Assembly: GCF_028769735.1 (NCBI RefSeq)
Contig: NC_088175.1
Coordinates: 7,254,001-7,318,000 of the forward strand
Direction: 5' to 3'
Source of the DNA: Zonotrichia leucophrys gambelii
Lineage: Eukaryota > Chordata > Aves > Passeriformes > Passerellidae
DNA: 64,000 bases
In this document: positions 13,301-28,300 of the stretch, piece after piece
How positions within the stretch are numbered: position 1 is the stretch's first letter
Layout: each line of letters starts with the position of its first letter
Program-made: the position numbers and the translations under genes
The notes under the pieces: generated by a model
What the model was told of the DNA's origin: nothing
Seen by the model: only the letters and a program-made list of their open reading frames with translations
The model's database searches: none

Positions 13301-16300
13301 AAGTATAGAGGTCATGCTGTGTACTTATTTCTAACTTCTGGTAATATTCCATCTCTACAAGTTTTTGTTCCTAACCCAAATACATCATCTACACAATCAA
13401 TCTCCTCTTTTTCATACTTTTCTTAAGTTTTAAGACAGCAGAGTTCTAAATGTAAAGATATAGATGTAAAGAGAGACAATCATCAAACTACAAAGACAGA
13501 CCAAGAGTGAAACTTTTAGACAAATGTATCTTTTACATCTGCAGTTTTGTAAATTTGATATTGTTTTTGCATAAATGAACAGTTAATGAACTGAAAAAAG
13601 GACATCAATGCCAGTGGGATCTGCAAAGGAGACCACCACTGACTGCAAGTATAAATTGGTACAAAGAATACACAGAGGTAGAGACTCTCTAATATTGACT
13701 TTGCTTTGAGAACAAACATTTTTTCTTTGTGAAATTCACATTTATTGCAAAGCTGAAAGACACTGATTAGTGGAAAAACTGTTAGGATATAGCTATTTCT
13801 AAAAAGCAGATAAATCTGTGATTAGATCACAGATATAAACATGCATCAAAAATGTGCATATTTACACTGCAACTTCACTAAAGCTTTAGACACCAAAATG
13901 GTACGTTTACCAAATGTAACTCTGCTTTATGACACTAAGCAAAAAGCAATGAGATATTAGTTGTAGGCCTAGGTCTGTTTATTTAAGATTCAGAAAAATC
14001 TACAATCTACTCAACAAGAAAAAGCAAGAAAAAACAAAGGCTTCTATGATCATGTTAGGCTAACAGCAAAACAGCCAACAAAGGGGCAAATTCTATACAA
14101 ATTTCAGCAGAAGTGCAGAATGCCATTTCAAACACAGTGAACATCCACGTGTTGCCATATAGCTCTCTCAACATTTTTTATCTAATTCAAATTCTTAGGA
14201 CTAAGTCCACAGGAATGTAAATTATAACCCATTATTACGATTAAAGTGCACCTGAGGGTTATAATTCAGTAGATCATATAATAAATGGTATAACATTTTT
14301 GTTTCACTCAAAAGAACTAGAAAAGTTTTAACATTGCAAAATGCACACAAGTTAGAAAACTGCTGTATATATATTGAGCTGTTATCCCACCAGAGCCATT
14401 TTGCTTCGAGAGCTATGAGGTTTTGAAAGTGAAGCCTACCTTTGCAGTGTGTCACACGGCGCTTCCCTTGTGATTACAGAGACAGAGACAGAAGGGCTAG
14501 ATAAAGATGTGTTTGAATACAATAACTCTCTAAATACCTGCTCTAGAGGCTGTCCAGTCTTAGTCTGATGCAGGCTAACGTGGGGCTTGACAAAACACTG
14601 AGCCATACCTTCTAAACCTCTTTCCTCAGTAAGGGGCCTCTGTTTGGTTCTACCATTAAAACACTGGCTTAAACTCCATTATGTAACCATACACTTAAGT
14701 AAAACAAGTATAATCTCCTAAGAAAAAAAATTCATTTCAGTAGGAATTTTGTCTAGGTAAGAAGGACATCAATGTAGTGTCACATCTGTTTAATTACTGA
14801 CTTTTATCTATGGGAAAAGTGGCAGAAGAAAAAATACTACAAACACCTTTTTTTACATGGTATAAGGGAAGGAGAAATATTAGGCAAGGAAACCACATTC
14901 TGTGCAAATCAGAAGTTTTGTTTTTCTAAACCATCAGTTTTTATGGAAAGGACATGAACCATGAATATACTGTCACTAGAGACTTAAGTGCTTATTTAAT
15001 TTCATGTATTATTGACTTCAAAATCAGTTACATTGAACCCTGAAACATGGCTTAAAAGCTTTGTTGGATGCTGATCAATCCGTGCAGTAAACAAAGGATC
15101 TACAACTTTTCAGCTTAATGTATGATTACTGTCACAGAACTATGCATAAAAATAATACAATACATCTAATAAATCAACACAGTTTTTTCCCTTCCCTATT
15201 TTGCTAAAAGAAATCTTTATTTTAGTTGTTGTTGACTTTTCAGAACAAAAATAACTTTGATACACTACTCAGCTTCATATTTTCATTAAGACTCTTCAAA
15301 AAATTTAACTGCCTAATGACAAGAATAAATACTGCTTTCACTTACACCTACTATATCACTTTCAAAATCTTTCAGCAGGGATAATACCTAAGTTGGAAAA
15401 AATTGAAGTGCTTTTCAAATTAAAGAGAGATTACCAAAATTGTAGTAACAAACCACCTTTTTATTTGTAATTTGACATAGTGCATTACAAGGCTTTGGGA
15501 CAGATGTAACAATCTTTAGAGGACACCATTTTATGATTAATGTGAACTTGGCACTGCTTTAATTACCAAAACCTTAATACTGCTTTGAAAGAGAAGACAT
15601 ATGTGGAGTAAGAAGACGTGGTCTTTTTTGTCCTTGTCTTCTTACAAAGTATCTCAACTGTAAAATAAATCTATTGCATCAATAAAATCTAGAGTGAATT
15701 GGTAAAATTTTTCATAATATATCAGCAGCAGCCTGTAAGTATCATGTTTAGATTCCCAATCCCAATTTCTAGGCAGCCACAGAAGAAAGGGAACTAGTGA
15801 GGGAACCCAATCACAGTTACTATCTGCTTAAAAATTTGAAAAGTTCCTACCTGCACTGAACATTGGTTCCTTGGGTTTGCTGTGAAAATAACGAAGAAAT
15901 TACTATTTTAAAAGCATGCACATATAGTCTGCACATGTATATGTATCAATATGACATAAAAGTAAAAATAAAATAAATTTTTGTTGAGCGTATGTATGAA
16001 TAAAAATACTTTTTCAATTAAATTATTTACAAAGTAAATCCCCAGGCAAAAACAACTGAAAACAGTAAACATCCTTGATTGTACTTTACATTCAATTCTC
16101 ATTACATTCTTAAAATTATAGATCTTCCTCTACTAACTACCAAATTCTCTTCTTCTGTGAAGTTAGTCCAATTACAGGAGAACACAGAAACTGGCCACGA
16201 GAAGCTGTATCATTTTTGGTTTCCAGCCTGGATTTAAGGAGCAAATCAAAGTTTGAATCCTGCTTTTTCCAAAGACTTCACATAAAGCATGGAACTGCCC

Positions 16301-19300
16301 AGTTGTTCCTGGGTGAATGACAGTACTTGATAAAACACAGAAAGCACATAACCATGATTAAAATGTCTTCTATTTGTCACTGCACAGCTGCCTGCAAGAC
16401 AACTGGAAATGGGTTTTTCTTTTTGTCTTGAGAAAATATTTGGGAAAACTTGAGAGGAAAATACATACAGCATGTTGAGAAGCTCTCTGGATAGCACTAC
16501 CCTGGCCAAAAGGAAAGAATCTTTGTTAAGAAATTTGTTTCTAGTCATTTGTTGTTTTTGTCCTTTGCCCCTGTAAATCAAGTTTGAGAGTGTTGTTTCT
16601 GATGAAGAATGGAAGGACATGAAGTTATATTAAGCAGGTATTTCTCTTCCCAGTTCCCTCTTTTTTAATTCAATAAAACTTTTGAAGTATAAGATAACTG
16701 CTGTAAGTTTCTTAGGGTGATCCCAAAATGGGTGAAGCCCCCATCATTCTGATGGAGAAATACTGAAGTATGAAGTATTCCTAGGGCTTGATGCCATCTC
16801 AACACCCTCTTCCAGACTGCACTGGGCAATAAGGAGAAATCAAAAAAAGAAACAAGACTGTGTTGGATTTTTGGACACAGGTTTTTTTAAGCATAAAAGA
16901 TTCTCTCTCAATAAAATGAAAGATGGACCAAATAATTCTAATATATTTTTCCCCTTGCTTTGGTTTGACACTTATATTGAGAATAACACTTTACTTAATG
17001 ATAAACCAAAACCAAACCAAATTAATTCTGATTCTACTCCTGATTTAGCAACTTTCCATAATATCAGCCTTTGTGTTAATCATGCATCAAAATACATGCT
17101 TCAAGCTGGCATACACAGCCAATGTCATTTATATAAATAGCATGATGTGCTGCCATTGTTAGCACCAAGATGAACATTTTCTTACAAATGAAGATATTTT
17201 TAGAAAACTAAAAAACTTTACGGGATGAAGCACTAGTCAGAAATGCAGCCATATTAGAGACAAAACAGTCCCTCGCTCTAAACAGACCATGCTGACCTAT
17301 TCAAGCTAATCAAGCAAATGTGAAAGGCTGATTCATGACAGTAATAAAGCAAATCATCTGTACTTCCTAATTATACAAACCCTAACCACATACAGCTCAG
17401 AGCTCTGACTCCCCTTTTCCCTGAACTTGAGTCACATCCCACTTAACTAGCCCTCAGGAAGGCTTACTCCTGGCTGATAGCTGCAGGAGTGGGGACACTT
17501 CACAGTAGCATGGGAGATTATGGTCATCTCCTTATGCTCAAAGCTTCTTGAAAGAGCTTTCTATAGCATTCTGGCTTTGCATAACAGCCTACAACCCTAC
17601 AGGCTTTCAAAAACAGAGTCATGGAATATCTCAAGCTGGAAGGGATGCAAAGGGGTCAAGAATACAAACAGACTGTGAGTAGATGGTTAGATTAGCACAC
17701 GCTTCCTCACTCTTTCACACATAGAGACAGCTTTTGGGGGACAGTCTTAGTCCCAGCATATAGAATCATCATTTTCCTTCCCATAACTCTTGCTTTGTAT
17801 TTTGCATGGTTGCTCAGTTTCAAGAGGAAGCACAAGGCAAATCTTTAGTCAGCCCCTTCCACAGGATAAGGACACTCATTCTTCAGGGAAGTGAAAGCTG
17901 GGGTGCTGAACCGCCTGCATGGGACAGAAATGAGGGGGAAAGTCTCTACCCATACAATGACTGTTTTCACAGTGGTACCAACATCACGAGCACCAGTTGA
18001 GGCAATCTAACACGCGCTCTTGATTAGTTCCTTGGAATACTTGCGCTTTACTTAACCATTGCATGCCTTGAGTGCTGAATCTTCTCCCCAAATCCTAAGT
18101 GAGTGATTTCAACCCTTTGTGGCCTAACAATTGCAAAATGACATAACCATTGAGCTTCTGTTGAAACAGTATGTAAAAATTAAAAATGCATCTCAAGTAC
18201 AGTGGTCAACCATAGAGAAAAACCAAAACATTGTGCAGACAACCATTATTTTGTTGCAATGTTTTTATTTCTCAGCTATTCTGGAATCAATTTTCAAGCA
18301 TACAGTACATCTATATAGCTCATAGAAGTCATAGCTTTCCTTAATTTAAGTGAATAAACTAATAGTCTCACTTCATGTGTTTAGTAGCTTTAACATATAA
18401 CTAATTTCAGATAATTTGTCACCTTAAACACGTAGCAGGATCAGAGATATATCCATAAACCTGACTTTGCAAAGCACTGTACTGTTTTAGATTTTGACCT
18501 GTAGATCTTCCACTGTACAACACACACTGAATTCATCTTTTGGGCACTTGATCTAATGCAATTTTTTATATAAAATACACAGAGCAAGGGCACTGTAGGA
18601 TCATGTTTGTTAAAACTTTTACAAAAACTATAGTAAATTACTACAGCAAATTGGAAAAGCAATGAGATTCCCCACTGGTAGGTGAAATAATAGTTTTTCA
18701 TATTCCAGAAAAAAGTCTACCCATCTAAGTATAGAAACTAGTTTTTTTAACAAAAACTATCCATAAGATGTTTGTTTTGTTTATAGAAGATAACGTTATT
18801 TTAATCAATGAGGTAATCACATAATGGCTGTTGATACAATTTGGTATGTGTGATAGAGTAGGAAGTTATACATAGACGTAAAATAAAAAGCAAAGCCTTA
18901 GGAAAAAAATCCAACCATTTCAGGAGATCAATACAGAAAACAGCAGCTCCATGCTAATAACTTCACCAAGGCAAAGTAGCTGCATGAAGTTACACATCCT
19001 TGCAACACTTTACAGAATTTGCAGCTTAAATTAGAGTAAGCTGGTCTTTTAGCTGTCCCTTCACTGGTCATTATGGATTTTGCTTGGTTTTGCCTTTCAA
19101 ACCTTTCAGGCTCACTTGTCCCTAAGATTGTTGATGCTTGGTTTGCTAATTCAGATGTGTGCAGTTATACATTCTCTACAAGGGTTGAGAGATTTTGTTC
19201 AAATCTGCACATGCAGAGAGACACTTTGTTCCCAAGTAAACTAATAATAGATTGCTTTTCCTCTCAAAATTAATATTATTTATGGATATTATGTATTGTT

Positions 19301-22300
19301 ACAGTAAGGCTTTTTTCAGTTATATTTGTCTTTTAGAAATCTTGAAGTACAAAAATCTTAGAAACAAAATGAAACCCACATCTATTAGTTATTTGTTGCT
19401 TATAATTATCTTACAAAAATATTAAGGGAAAAAAAATTCAGATGCTAAGATAGAGTCAAATTTCTGTAAGTACCAAAAGGCCCAGTCCTGTGGAATTCTG
19501 TTGGCTTATCAAAACTTCATTCACATGCATAGATGCAGAATGCAAACAAGATGTTAATTTGTGTAAATATTACATCTTCCTTAGTTACAATCTTATAACA
19601 TTTTCTCTGATAGTATTTAATTTTTTTCATTATTCCTTTAATTTTCTAAGCCTTTCACTGAGTCACAAGTCAGGTTGGAAGGGATCACAGTTGTTCACCT
19701 GGTCCAACCTCCCTGCTCAAGCAAGGTTGTACCAGAGCACATGGCACAGAATTGTCTAGACAGTTTTCAGATATCTTCACTGAGGGAGACTCCACAATAT
19801 CTCTGGACAATCTTTTCTAGTGCTCAGTCACCCACATCATAAAAACATTTTCCTCCTATTTCTGTGCATCAGTTTCTGCCCATTGACTCTACTTATTGCT
19901 TGGCATTACCAAGAAGAGCTTGGCTCCATCTTCTTGACACCCTCTGCTCAGCTATTTGTAGACATCACTGAGACTCCCTCTCAGTTGTCTAGAGGCTGAA
20001 CAGGCCCAGCTACCTCAGCCTTTCCTTGTAAGAGACCTGCTCCAGTTCCTTGGTCAACTTTGTAGCCCTCTGCTGGACTCACTCCAGGAGCTCCATGTCC
20101 CTCTTGAACTGAGGAGCCCAGACCTGGACACAGCACTCCAGATGTCCCGCACCAGGGCTGAATAGAAGGGCAGAATTGGATGGTTGGACTTGATGATCTA
20201 AAAGGTCTCTTCCAACCTTGACAATTCCATGCTTTTTCTCCCTCAAGCTGCTGGCAATGGTCTTCCTATTGCATCCTAGGATTCCACTGGCCTTCCTGGC
20301 CACAAGGGCACACCTGGACATAACCCATGGACAGCTTGTTGTCCACCAGAACACCTTCTCCTTTATCCATGCATGTAGGTCTCTTGCCCACTTTTTCTGA
20401 TTTCTTGCTCATCTGGATGCCTGGTTCTTGAGCCTGGAGGAAGTGATCTTTGAATATCAACCAACTCTCTTGGATCCCTCTTCCCTGCAGGTCTTGTTCC
20501 CATGGGATTCTTCCAAGATTCCTGAGCAGGCTAAAGTTAACTCTTGAAGTCCATGGTGAACATCTTACTTGCTGCCCTGCTTCATCCCTTCCTGGTACTG
20601 AACTCCAGCTCATGGTCATGACAACCAAAGCTGCTTCCAACCTTCACATCTCCAACAGGGCCTTCCCTGCTTGTTATCACAAGGTCAGGCAGCACACTAT
20701 TCCTTGTGGGATCTTCCACTACCTGTGACAGGAAGTTGCCATCAATGCTTTCCAGGAACCTCTTGGACTGTTTGTGCTTTGCTGTGTTGCTTCTCCAGCA
20801 GATGTCCAGGTAGATAAAGTCTCCCACAAGAACCAGGGCCTGTAACTGTGAGGCTGCTTCAAGCTGCCTGTAAAAGACCCCTTGCACTTCCTCCTGTTCA
20901 GGCAGGTTGTAGCACACAACCATAAAGTGCCACCCTTACTAGTCTGCCCTTTTATCCCAATCCATAACTTATTCTAAGTTCCATAGTTTGCACACTTGCT
21001 GTCTTGCTTCATAGCTGAAAACATAGGACAGAAACCAAGCTATTAATAATGTAATCACCCATATTTGGGTTGTAAAAGAGTACACAACCAGCTCAGTCAC
21101 TCCTTACTCAAGCAAATATGCTAAAGGGATAAAAAGGAAGGAGCATTTTGTGCCACACCATTGACAATGACTCATGTAATGGCACTGATGCCCAAAGAGA
21201 GCAGGTAAATTAAGTTATTAGTTGAGCTTCATTAACAATGTGTTTTTATGGCCACATCATCAGTGAGACAGTGAAACAGTACCATCAACACCATTTCTTG
21301 CAAAGGAAACTGCAATAGAACAGGTCAAGTGAAATGGCTGAAACTAAATTCTGACTAGGAAATATAGGAAAGAACTGCTTGACCTATACTGACAATACTG
21401 ATGAACCTCAATGAAACAGCTATTTGTTCAAGGCTATCCTAAGTCTGAAATCCTTGGAAAGATATCCTCTATTCTCTGTGCTGTCAGCAATACAGAGAAG
21501 CATGATCAAAGATACACAGAGATAGGCATCACTTCATTCTGCTTCATTGAACAGTACTTGCATGTAAACCCCTCTCTTCGTTTATATTTAATCTGGCTGT
21601 CAGATCAAGGCATTCATAGTTCAGAGACTGGCTGGACATCAATCTACATGTGGGATGTGGTGGCTGAATGCTTCTCAGCAAGTGTTTTGGTTTTTCTTCC
21701 TCTTTCCTTCACTTCTTAAACTACCTTTATCTTGATTTATGAGTTTTCTCACTTTTGCTCTTCGTGTTTTCTTCTCCTCATCCCACTGGAGGACAGGAAG
21801 TGAATGGCTGTGTGATACCTAGATGCCAGCTGGGTCAAGGCACCACAACCAGAAACTCAAAGAAGTACTTGTCAGGAATATAAAGACCAAGGGAAACCAC
21901 TAAGATATTAGAAAAGGCATGTTTAATAATTATGAACTTTCCTGGGAAACTCTAAGTTCTCACACTGTTTATAGTTTAGAAATAAGGCAAATAAATTTAA
22001 TCTAAATATGAAAGCCTGTTTTATTTCAAATGTTTTAATATATATTTTGGTCCAAGAATTGGAGCTTTGTAAAAAAAAAGCTTCCAATATTTTAAACAAG
22101 AAAAACTAATTTCACTAAAGAAACTAATTTCATTATTAGAGCAGGAGGCAGAGAAAGGGGATAGGTACTTAGATGACATTACCTTTCACTGTTCTTTTTA
22201 CCACTAGATGAACTGCTGGTGGAACCAGTGCGGTTGCGACTCCCTTTGGAATCTCCATAGCTTTCCCTCCGACCTCCTGGGGACACACGCTCAGCTGAAC

Positions 22301-25300
22301 TGGTTCTCTTAATGGTGCTAATAAAACAAGGAGCAAGTTTCACAGTGGCACTTGTAAAAGTATATATTCTACAATAAATATTTATGAGAAATGTATCAAG
22401 TAGAATACTAACCCTAAAAAAATAACTATGATTAAAAAAAAAAATCTTAACTTGATTTGTTAAAGAGTGTATGTAAGAGTTTTGGTGAGTATCTGGTGCA
22501 ACAGAGACAAACATACTGCTTTTAACTTAATCATAAAAAAGAAGATGGGCTAAACCAATTTCATAGAGTGGTTGCAATCTTTCCCGGGTCACGTTTCAAA
22601 TCCCTCACTACCACTCCATGCTTCTGAACTTTTGGATTCTCTTACAAAGAAGTGAAAGATTTAAAGAGAAAGCATTGCCTGACATTTCCAGCCAGACTAC
22701 AGAGAATGCCAAAAGTATGTCAAAATTTGAACACAAGCAAGCTAACTTTGGGTCTTCATCCAATATCAATTACTCTGTGGTTCAAAGCTAGTTTTAACAA
22801 ACTCCAAACTGCAATTAATGGTGAACTAGCCTGCATTTTTTTGTTGTTGACAAAAATGTATGCTTCCTAGTTACATGTATGAATAGATTATATTCCCCAC
22901 ATGTCCTGACAGGACGTTTCTCCAGGCTTAAAGCTCACCCTACCCTCTCACTCTTCAACCATCCTTCCTGCCAAGATAGCTATCAAGGGAGCTCCTGTGC
23001 GGCTTTATGGCACTCCTTAGACATCCAGCTCTCTGTGATGGAAAAATGGGATCCAAAACATAAGCAGTGCTACTTAGTAAATTAAGAGAAGCTCATTCAG
23101 AACTTACACTTTATAGGAGACAAGTTATTGACCAAAGCACTTCTCTCTAAAGCAGTGCTTCTTAGCCAAGAGGGGGAGCAGCTAAGGGTGAGGCCCCAAA
23201 GCAGGTAATGCTTTACAGGTTGCTGCAGGCCCTTTGCAGCACAGAGGCTCAGGCAGCAGTACCCAGACTGAGGCAGGAATCAGCCCCATGGCAGCAGCTG
23301 AACAACAGGACTCAGTGTCAGGGTCTCATTTCCCCCCATTTCAGTCCTGCACTATTTTCTTCCCTGTAGAAATCACAATGAAAATATCCCCCTTAAGTTA
23401 TAAAATCCCCATACTAAATAACTACCTTCCACAGCTCTCTCACCCCAGAAATCAGGGAAACCAATGATTCCAGTTCACATCTCTCCACCCAAATCCCAAC
23501 CACAACCTCCATCCCACTGTGAAAACTTTGGTACTTGCTCCTTTAAGGCCAGTCTTATCCTAGTCACACCTTTTTTCATCCCCAGCCATCTCCCCCTTAG
23601 CCTCCATAAACCCTCAGAGATGCTCTGCTTACCAGAATACTCATCTCATTCTTGAGGACTACTCCAAACTTCCCCAGCAGTCCCTAACAGCTATCCCTGC
23701 CCTGCCATCTCAGTCAGCTCCTCTGGCTCTGTCCCACTTCATGTATGGTGTAAGTTGGCTCTCTATAACTAGTGGAACCAAAATGGGCTTTCCTGTCTGG
23801 TTAAAAAACACCTAGCCTAGCAACTGTACACTGTCTGCTTTAAAAAACCCCAAACTATTTCTGCTCCCCAATGGATTTTTACCAGCAAGGAGGGGAATAT
23901 TTCAACACCGCAACTCAGACTCAGCTACAGAAATGATGGGAACACCTGAACCAGAGTCTTTCTGGAAAGAAATGGCCTTTTTGAAAAGAAGGCAGTGCCC
24001 ATCCAGGGCAGATCTGTATGTTAAGGTGCATCTCAGGCTTGACAAAAAAAACCTTCTGATACATGCGATGGTAGGACAGATGTTCAGTGCTGCATTCTTG
24101 TAATAAAAACAAGCTTCAAATGATTAAGCTGAAATTAAAAAAATAGTGTTTCTGTGGAGAAAGCAATGTAAGAGAGCAAGCAGAATGCAAAGTTACACAA
24201 AGACAGAACAAAATACATTCATAGGGGAAGAGAAAAGGCAGCAACAAGAATTTAGTCCTGTCTTAATTTCAGAAGCGTACTTCCTACACTAGAATAACAT
24301 TATCCAAGCCATCTCAATGTCAAATGCATGAAAAAACCTTCTCTAGTAAATTAAAGAATTTACTGTTAATATTTAACTATTCTTCCCACATCTCATAACA
24401 TCATCCAATTTAATACTTCTCCAGTTAAAAAATAAAACTTTGATGCTGAAAATGTTTATTCCAAATTAAATAGTTTTATTAGTATGTGTATTCCACTATT
24501 AAATACATTAATTACAGAAACATCCTGTGTGATTTGTCAGGACGATATCTTTATTTTGACATCCTTTCCTGGTTAGGAAAATTTCAGTGTAGGCTTATGT
24601 TGATGCATAATTTCTTCTTTAAGGATAAGAGGTGTCAACATCAGCCTACACCAAAATTAAATTAAGGACATTATCAAAGTATAATAATCTTAGCAAAAAA
24701 ATAAGTTACAGAAACAATTTGAAACTAATTTTAATGTTGCTTGGGGTTTTATTTTTATAGCTGTCAACATTCAAAAGATGAGATGAAGGATAAGAAATGA
24801 AAGGGTGTGACTAAAATTTAGAAGTTTAATTCTATCTTCTTTCTGAATAATGAAGTCTCAAATCAGTAGAAAAACTACTTTAACCTCAGGTGTAAAATTC
24901 TTTTAAACTGTAATGATTTATGTCCATCACTGCTTAAGCTAATTAGTAATGCTATCTTCTGACAAATTTTATTTTAAACTTTCAACAACAACAGAAGCCC
25001 AATGAAAAGTATTAGTTGGTGGTTGGAAACAAGGATTATAACTCCATTATATTAACTCAGTTTTGACATTATACACATTTTGTTAGGTAGACTGTTAAAT
25101 ACCAGTAATTATACCCACAGCTACAGTAGAGATACACTGTCACCTGAGGAGGAATTTTAAATGACAAAAAATACTCATTTAACTTACGGGTTTGTAAGAG
25201 TATAACTGGATCCCAGAATTTGGCTTTCACATTAGTGATATGAAAGGAGAGCATTTGCAATTATTTAAGAAGATAACATTTAGTTGTACAATTTTTAACT

Positions 25301-28300
25301 TATTTGAGACAGCAATGTGGTCAAATACTCCCATAATAAAAATTATGTTAGTATGAAATAATGCAGATACCATCACTGATGTTATTATTATCCAAGTTGT
25401 GTGATGCATTTATCAACGATGAAAAAGTTTTAGACATGTACTTTTGGAAATGTTAAAAATGGCAATAATAATTACAGTTCTATCATGTTAATGCTTTTAC
25501 TAAAACAGCCACTTTCTATGTGTTGAATTGAAATGGAAAGGAAAAACAACTGAACTTCAACACTACAAAGCTATTAAGGATCCCTCACCTTAGAGCAGGC
25601 TTTTTCAGTTTGCATGCATTGAGAAGATTCACAGACCTGCTTAATCCAGATTGAGAGGTGCGTAAACAAAGCAGAATAAAAAGTGAATGCAACGATCAAA
25701 TGTGGAAACAAGACATTTATAAGACTTACATTAAAAGACAAAATTGCATGCTTTCAAGATATGAAGTCACGTGCAAGAGTAAACAACAAAGTGCTTATTC
25801 ACTCAGTTAGATGTTTGATCATTTCAAACCATACATTTAAGAACACCAATGTATCTTTGAATGACAAAATCTCAGCAGTACCCCGATAGACTGATCATTT
25901 GTAAAGCGACTCAAAAATAAAATTAAAAATAAAAAATAAAAATCAAAGAGGCTATCTTAAGGAACACGACAGATGATCCAGCTAAAAGACAAAGACTATT
26001 AAAAAAGCAACAACAAAGACAAGAAAATAAATCCTCATATATACATACATATACCACTGCATAGCATGAATGTTTCAGGCAGTTGCATTACTGAATTGTG
26101 GTGAACAAATCTGGCCAAAATTAAAAAGATATATACCTTATTACTAAAATTACTTGGGAAAATATAAAAGCTTTTTAATAAAAGAAATTAAAAACCAGTG
26201 CACAATGCTCTTAAGACAGAAACTGATGGCATTAATACTTCGTCTAGCACTCATTCTGACCCTCATTTAAATCAATTAGAATGAACTCAGAAATAACATA
26301 TGACTTTAATTTCATTACGCCTCTGAGCAAAATGTGCTAATAACTTTAATTGTTAGAGATATTGTGAAGTGGTGTAATAGTTTTGCCACCGAAGTTCAAT
26401 GGAGAGGGATTTCTTTTTTAATTTATATTCTAAATATTTTAAACCATTTTCTTTGAGAGATGAGTGTTACACAGAGCATTTAATTGAAGGTTTGATTCAG
26501 AGTTTGTGTGTGTGTGTGCCAGTTACAAACCCTCGCTGCCCCCCAACATTAATTCCAGGCGACTGAACAATTTCCTAGGGGCCATGTGTTTAGAGTTTAG
26601 AAGAACAGGAATTTATCATATTAAAGTATTTTATTCTCCCTGCAAACAAAGCTCTTTATGTTTTCTTTGTTCCTGCTTCTTCCTTTTGATCTCCATTGTC
26701 AGAGTTTTGTGCCATTGTAATACTTTGCAATCTGCTGGAAGAGAAAGAATGACTGATTGTCTCCTTTTGAAAGGCAAAGTATGTGCAAGCCTGCAGCCTG
26801 CACCAGCATCCCTACTGGGAAAGGTACTGTCTGCATTCTCCTCTCTTACTATTTTTTTCCCCCTCAACTCTTGGAAACAAAGCTATTCTAGATGAGTCAC
26901 AAAACCTTAGATTTTAATAAAGAACACAAAATACCACTACTACACACTGGCCAAATTCCAAAGACAAATTTAGTGTTAAGCAGCAAACTTCAAGCCACAT
27001 TAAATGCCAAAAAAAAAAAAAGTGCAGGGGGAAGGGAAAGTTCTAGTCACAATACACTAATCTTATTCAGAATGAAAATTTCAAATAATTATTCTAAGCA
27101 CAAAGTTTAGAATAAAACTATGGCAGCATTCAAAAAGCTGTTACTCAAAATAGCTCATACACTTCTAAATCACAGAATTAGTAAATATTTTAAAATTCAA
27201 ATCAAATCTTCTGATGGAAGGTTTCTTGTGAAGATGACATGGAAACACTTTTCAAAGCCAGGCAATTCTTGATTGTCCATCTGTGTCAGGTGTTCAGCCC
27301 ATCTCAGAATCACTCCAGCTCTCTGTTAGCTGGCTGGCACCCAGAGCTGTGTTCACATGGTCCCCAGAGCCTGAGTGCAGCAGCTCCTCTTGGTGCTTCA
27401 CCACAATTTCTGGTCCCAGTATCACCAGCATCACCAAGCTTTCTATCTTGCACTCTATTACCACCATTTACTTTTATAATCCAGTTGATCCATGTTTTGG
27501 ATTTCTGCTTTTGTTTTATTCAAGGCATTTCAGTCCTTCCTTAACCTGGACGATTGGGTATTGACTGTGAGATCTCAATGCTGAATCAAGGTTTGGTGCC
27601 CTCAATTCTAATTGAACCCAGAGTCAGTTGAGGTTATTCAATACTTTGCAAGATCTGGATCTAATTATCACATTAGGCCCTATAAGAACCTACTGATATC
27701 CAGAGATACATGTTTTACATAAGGAAAAGCAATATGCACAGAGGTTAAATGATTTGCATAAGGTCACTGAGAGAATATATGACAGAACTCAAATAAAAGC
27801 CTGCTAGTTCCACCCTTTCAGCCTCAAGCATTTTTTATTACCTCCAATTTTATATTCCTGCCAGAAGAAGTCATTTCCATTTCAAATATTAAATGGGAAA
27901 TCAGAAAATGCAGTGAACTCTGAACCACATCTCCTTGGTAATCCAGCAAGGCAGATAAGCCATATACCAACCTGTGGGTTCAAATGAGTTAACCAACACA
28001 TTTAATACAGCTATTGTATGAAATGAGATTGTGTCTGCAGACATACCAGTAAATACTTCTATCTCTAAGCAGGAGAATGTATGGATGTACACTTAGTCCC
28101 CAAGCAGACTATTTGCATATATTTACATAAATAATGCACAACAAACTGTTTCAAGGGACAGACTGATGTCATTTCAATTGGACATCACACAGTCTCAACC
28201 CAAACAGTGCCAAGTATAGGAGAAGAGAGGAATTGGAAAATATTTGATTGTAAGCTCTCTTTTCATAAGGCAGTAAACATTTGGCAAGGACTCAATTCAC

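Larger units (their letters stand above)
15880..22182 (-). other. EML1: EML1 intron 4
   Basis: Contains the internally deleted CR1 (19655-20925), an LTR fragment (21610-21849) and a possible CR1 end (17605-17670). The minus open frame of 124 codons at 16246-16620 is not recognised and lacks convincing splice sites. Confidence 0.9.

Noticed and set aside
16246..16620. 124-codon minus-strand frame in intron 4, considered as an EML1 exon
   Set aside because: No EML similarity, and no acceptor and donor pair giving phase 2 on both sides was seen.
20266..20923. Minus-strand open frames of 113 and 124 codons as host genes
   Set aside because: They are CR1 endonuclease and linker remnants, not host genes.
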